Shown piece after piece: positions 17,518 through 20,000 of a DNA stretch of 20,000 nt. Numbering within the stretch: the first letter of the stretch is position 1; every line of letters begins with the position of its first letter. The stretch is from Prorocentrum cordatum (taxonomy: Eukaryota; Sar; Dinophyceae; Prorocentrales; Prorocentraceae). Under the pieces are notes generated by a model, which saw only the letters and a list, made by a program, of their open reading frames with translations, was not told where the DNA came from and did no database searches. The DNA lies in contig CAUYUJ010015307.1 in the NCBI GenBank assembly GCA_963575745.1, forward strand, positions 63,383 to 83,382, written 5' to 3'. The translations under genes were made by a program, and so were the position numbers.

Positions 17518-17545
17518 CTGGGGGGGTTGCCGGGGTGGCTCTGCC

Positions 17546-17575
17546 GGGGAAGGGTGGGTGGGTGGGGGGGGGGGC
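17546..17575 (+). other. Strong G-quadruplex motif
   Basis: GGGGAAGGGTGGGTGGGT followed by a run of G, that is G-tracts separated by loops of 2, 1, 1 and 1 bases. Single-base loops are typical of very stable parallel quadruplexes. Confidence 0.85.
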
Positions 17576-17679
17576 GTGCGAGTTTCCGGCGGATGCGGTT
17601 TTTGACACCCCTCACAAGGATCGTGGCCTCCGAGAGGGTTCCGAACTCGAGTACCATCCCTCCCGCACCAAGAGGCTCC

Positions 17680-17850
17680 GAGGAGGCCTCCAAGAGGCCC
17701 CAAGGGGCGCAGAAGAGGCCCCCAAGAAGCCCCAAGAGGCTCCCAAGAGACCCCCAAGAGGCCCTCGAGTGGCCCCAAGAGGCCCAAGAGGCCCCCAAGA
17801 AGCCCCAAGAGGCGCCCAAGAGGCCCCCAGAAGTCCCAGCCAACCACGAG
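17680..17850. repeat. CCAAGA-type degenerate repeat, second block
   Basis: Units such as GGCCCCAAGA and GGCCCCCAAGA, mostly the AGAGGCC variant. Just upstream, about 17605-17640 (ACACCCCTCACA ... CGTGGCC) resembles an isolated piece of the 90-bp satellite. Confidence 0.8.
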
Positions 17851-17922
17851 ATCCCAACCAGCATCCATGAGGCCTCTGATCCACCACCCACGCACGGTGG
17901 CGGGATAGGCCGACGGCCACTG

Positions 17923-18033
17923 GATCCGCCGCCCCCTGCTTGCAGGGGTGCACGGCGTGCTGGACGTTTCAGGTTTTGGTTTTGGTTCTTTTTCTAAAAG
18001 AACTCCCCAGTGGGCTCCGGCCCGTCCCGCCAC
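17923..18033. repeat. ~110-bp dispersed module, copy 1
   Basis: Begins GATCCGCC and ends GGCCCGTCCCGCC. The core from 17943 onward (about 89 bp) differs from copy 2 at only about three positions. It contains GTTCTTTT-TCT-AAAAGAAC (17985-18003), a perfect 8-bp hairpin with a 3-base loop. A minus frame (HWGVLLEKEPKPKPETSSTP) is shared by both copies but is not called as a gene. Confidence 0.9.
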
Positions 18034-18079
18034 CGTGCCCAAAAACGGCCGTTTCGCTCGGGACATCCTCAAAAAATCG

Positions 18080-18660
18080 CGAAGATGGCCCAAGATGGCC
18101 TCCAAGTCCGCCCGAGATGGTCCAAGACGGCCTCCAAAACGGCCCAAGAGAGTCCAAGACGGCCCAAGACGGCCCAAGAGGCCCCCCAGAGGCCTCCCAG
18201 ACGGCCCAAGAGGCCTCCAAGAGGTCCTCCAGGAGAGTCCGAAGAGGGCAAAATCATTGATTTTCCCTTCGTTTTTGAAGGATTTTGGCATTTGCGCCTT
18301 TTCGGCTCTCCGACTGCTCAAGACGGCCCAAGAAGCCCCCAAGATCGCCCAAGAGGCCCCCAAGAGAGCCCCCTGATGGCCCAAGTGGCCTCCAAGATGG
18401 CCCCTAGAGGGCCCCAAGAGGGCCCAAGAGGCCTCCAACACGCCCAAGATGGCCTCCAAGACGCCCAAGATGGCCTCCAAGACGGCCCTGGAGCGCCCCA
18501 AGAGGGTCCCCCGTTGGCCCGGAAAGGCCCCCAAAACGGCTCCCGACGGCGTCAGACGTGCCAGGAACCCACCAAGATGGCCGAAGTTGGCTCGAAGCTG
18601 GCCCAAAAGGGCCCAAGAGGCCCCCCAGAGGGCCTCCAGGAAGGCCAAAAGATGCCAAAA
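18080..18660. repeat. CCAAGA-type degenerate repeat, third block
   Basis: Irregular 10-12 bp units, interrupted at 18252-18312 by an AT-rich insert (AAAATCATTGATTTTCC ... GGATTTTGGCAT) that recurs at 18657, 19369 and 19797. Confidence 0.85.
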
Positions 18661-18972
18661 TCACTGATTTTCCCAAGGTTTTTATTTTGATGGGGGGGCC
18701 ATTTCCCTTTTTTTCGGTTTCGGCCTCAAGATCACTGACCAACTGCCCAAGAGCCCCCCACCGGTCGCCGAAAGATCCGACCAAACCGCCCAAGGGACGG
18801 CGACGATGACCTCAGACGCTCACGTGTTTTTCCCGCGAGGGCTTTTACAAACAAAACCGATTGCGGGGAACACATGGTCCGATTGCGTGGCAGGTCTGGC
18901 CTCAAACGTTCGGCCACATATAGGCGCTTCCACAAAGGCAGGGGTCGGCGGTGATTCGCCGTAGGCGTCTTC
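18661..18972. other. Spacer with a diverged AT-rich insert, no supported gene
   Basis: Starts with a diverged copy of the ATCATTGATTTTCC insert, then mostly unique sequence with CCGATTGCG occurring twice (about 18858 and 18880). No coding signal was seen. Confidence 0.4.
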
Positions 18973-19088
18973 GATCCGCCGTTCCCTGTGGTCTTGCCAC
19001 AGGGGTGCACGGCGTGCTGGATGTTTCAGGTTTTGGTTTTGGTTCTTTTTCTAAAAGAACTCCCCAGTGGCTTCGGCCCGTCCCGCCG
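18973..19088. repeat. ~110-bp dispersed module, copy 2
   Basis: Same module as 17923-18033, 1050 bp downstream, same orientation, with the same GTTCTTTT/AAAAGAAC hairpin. In both copies the module is followed by unique bases and then a CCAAGA block, so module plus block may be one long repeat unit. Confidence 0.9.
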
Positions 19089-19149
19089 GCCACCCGCAAG
19101 TTTCCGAAAATCCATCTGTCAATGCCTTTGTTGCCCCAACTTGGCCCAA

Positions 19150-20000
19150 GATGGCCTCCAAGACGGCCAAGATGGCCCAAGATGGCCTCCAAGATGCTTC
19201 CAAGACGGCCAATATGGCCTCCAAGACGGGTAAGATGGCTCCAAGATGCACCCAAGACGGCCCAAGATGGCCTCAAGATGGTCTAAGACGGCCCAAAAGG
19301 CCCGCAAAAGGCCTCCAAGACGGCCCAAGAGCCCTCCAAGACGCCCTCCAGGAAGGCCCGAATAGGTTAAAATCATTGATTTTCTTAAGGTTTTTGAAGG
19401 ATTTTGGCATGTTCTTCTTTTCAGCTCTCCGACGGCCCCAGACGGCCCATGAGGTCCCCAACATCGCCCCAACAGCACCCAAGAGGCCTCCAAGATGGCC
19501 CCATGACGGCCCCAGAGGCCCCCAAGAAGGCCCCAAGAGGGCCTCAAGACGGCCCAAGAGGCCTCCAAGACGCCCAAGATGGCCTCCAAGACGGCCAAGA
19601 TGGCCCAAGATGGCCTCCAAGATGCCTCCAAGACGGCCAAGATGGCCTCCAAAACGGGTAAGATGGCTCCAAGATGCACCCAAGACGGTCCAAGATGGCC
19701 TCAAGATGGTCTCAGACGGCCCAAAAGGCCGGCAAAAGGCCTCCAAGACGGCCCAAGAGCCCTCCAAGACGCCCTCCAGGAAGGCCCGAATAGGTTAAAA
19801 TCATTGATTTTCCTTAGGTTTTCCAAGGATTTTGGCATGTTCTTCTTTTCAGCTCTCCGACGGCCCAAGACGGCCCAAGAGGTCCCCAACATCGCCCCAA
19901 CAGCACCCAAGAGGCCTCCAAGATGGCCCCATGACGACCCAAGAGGCCCCCAAGAAGGCCCCAAGAGGGCCTCAAGACGGCCCAAGAGGCCTCCAAGACG
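19150..20000. repeat. 428-bp higher-order repeat, two copies (second cut by window end)
   Basis: Copy 1 is about 19151-19578 and copy 2 starts at 19579. Matching landmarks are all 428 bp apart, for example AAAATCATTGATTTTC at 19369 and 19797. Each unit is CCAAGA-type repeat plus one AT-rich insert ending CTTCTTTTCAGCTCTCCGAC. Very few differences separate the copies, which suggests recent duplication. Confidence 0.93.

Noticed and set aside
17476-19985. Leu/Gly/Trp/Ser-rich minus-strand proteins up to 390 codons
   Set aside because: They translate the CCAAGA-type repeat, which is stop-poor in many frames; unit lengths are irregular and frames change between blocks.

Overview
The window looks like nuclear DNA of a large-genome, GC-rich protist, most likely a dinoflagellate. 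The support is: coding stretches with strong G/C at third codon positions, introns built from inverted repeats with one GC-AG boundary, a LINE with endonuclease, reverse transcriptase (RT) and RNase H parts, and a very high load of micro-, mini- and satellite repeats. No genus can be named from the sequence. Everything that looks protein-coding with any confidence reads on the minus strand; plus-strand open frames are mostly shadows of repeats.

Layout. 1-2880: a multi-exon gene of unrecognised function on the minus strand, running off the window start. Three of its introns (291-457, 673-833, 2210-2351) are short elements with inverted-repeat ends; splicing them out keeps the reading frame. 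2928-3348: two CA tracts, the second with a CG core. 3601-5443: a 16-bp minisatellite in two blocks, then a ~150-bp satellite of seven full copies. 5444-6770: mostly unassigned. 6770-7420: degenerate CAT/ACC triplets. 7512-7735 and 8640-9120: CTC/TCC tracts around a unique stretch. 9121-13024: a 5'-truncated LINE on the minus strand, flanked on both sides by GGA/GAG-type tracts. 13025-14450: a CTC, ATC, ACT triplet mosaic. 14616-15022: a G-rich 12-mer array, CCAAGA-type repeat and GTC tract. 15434-17232: a 90-bp satellite, ~20 copies. 17518-20000: a strong G-quadruplex motif, then long CCAAGA-type repeat with a duplicated ~110-bp module and a 428-bp higher-order repeat that runs off the window end.

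How it works together. The LINE keeps its RT and RNase H catalytic residues but has lost most of its endonuclease and carries one frameshift and one in-frame stop, so this copy is dead unless those two lesions are assembly errors. The inverted-repeat introns are the most unusual content: they resemble introners, mobile elements that create introns, which are known from dinoflagellates and other protists. Several frame changes fall at homopolymer runs, so either gene decay or uncorrected long-read errors must be considered throughout.
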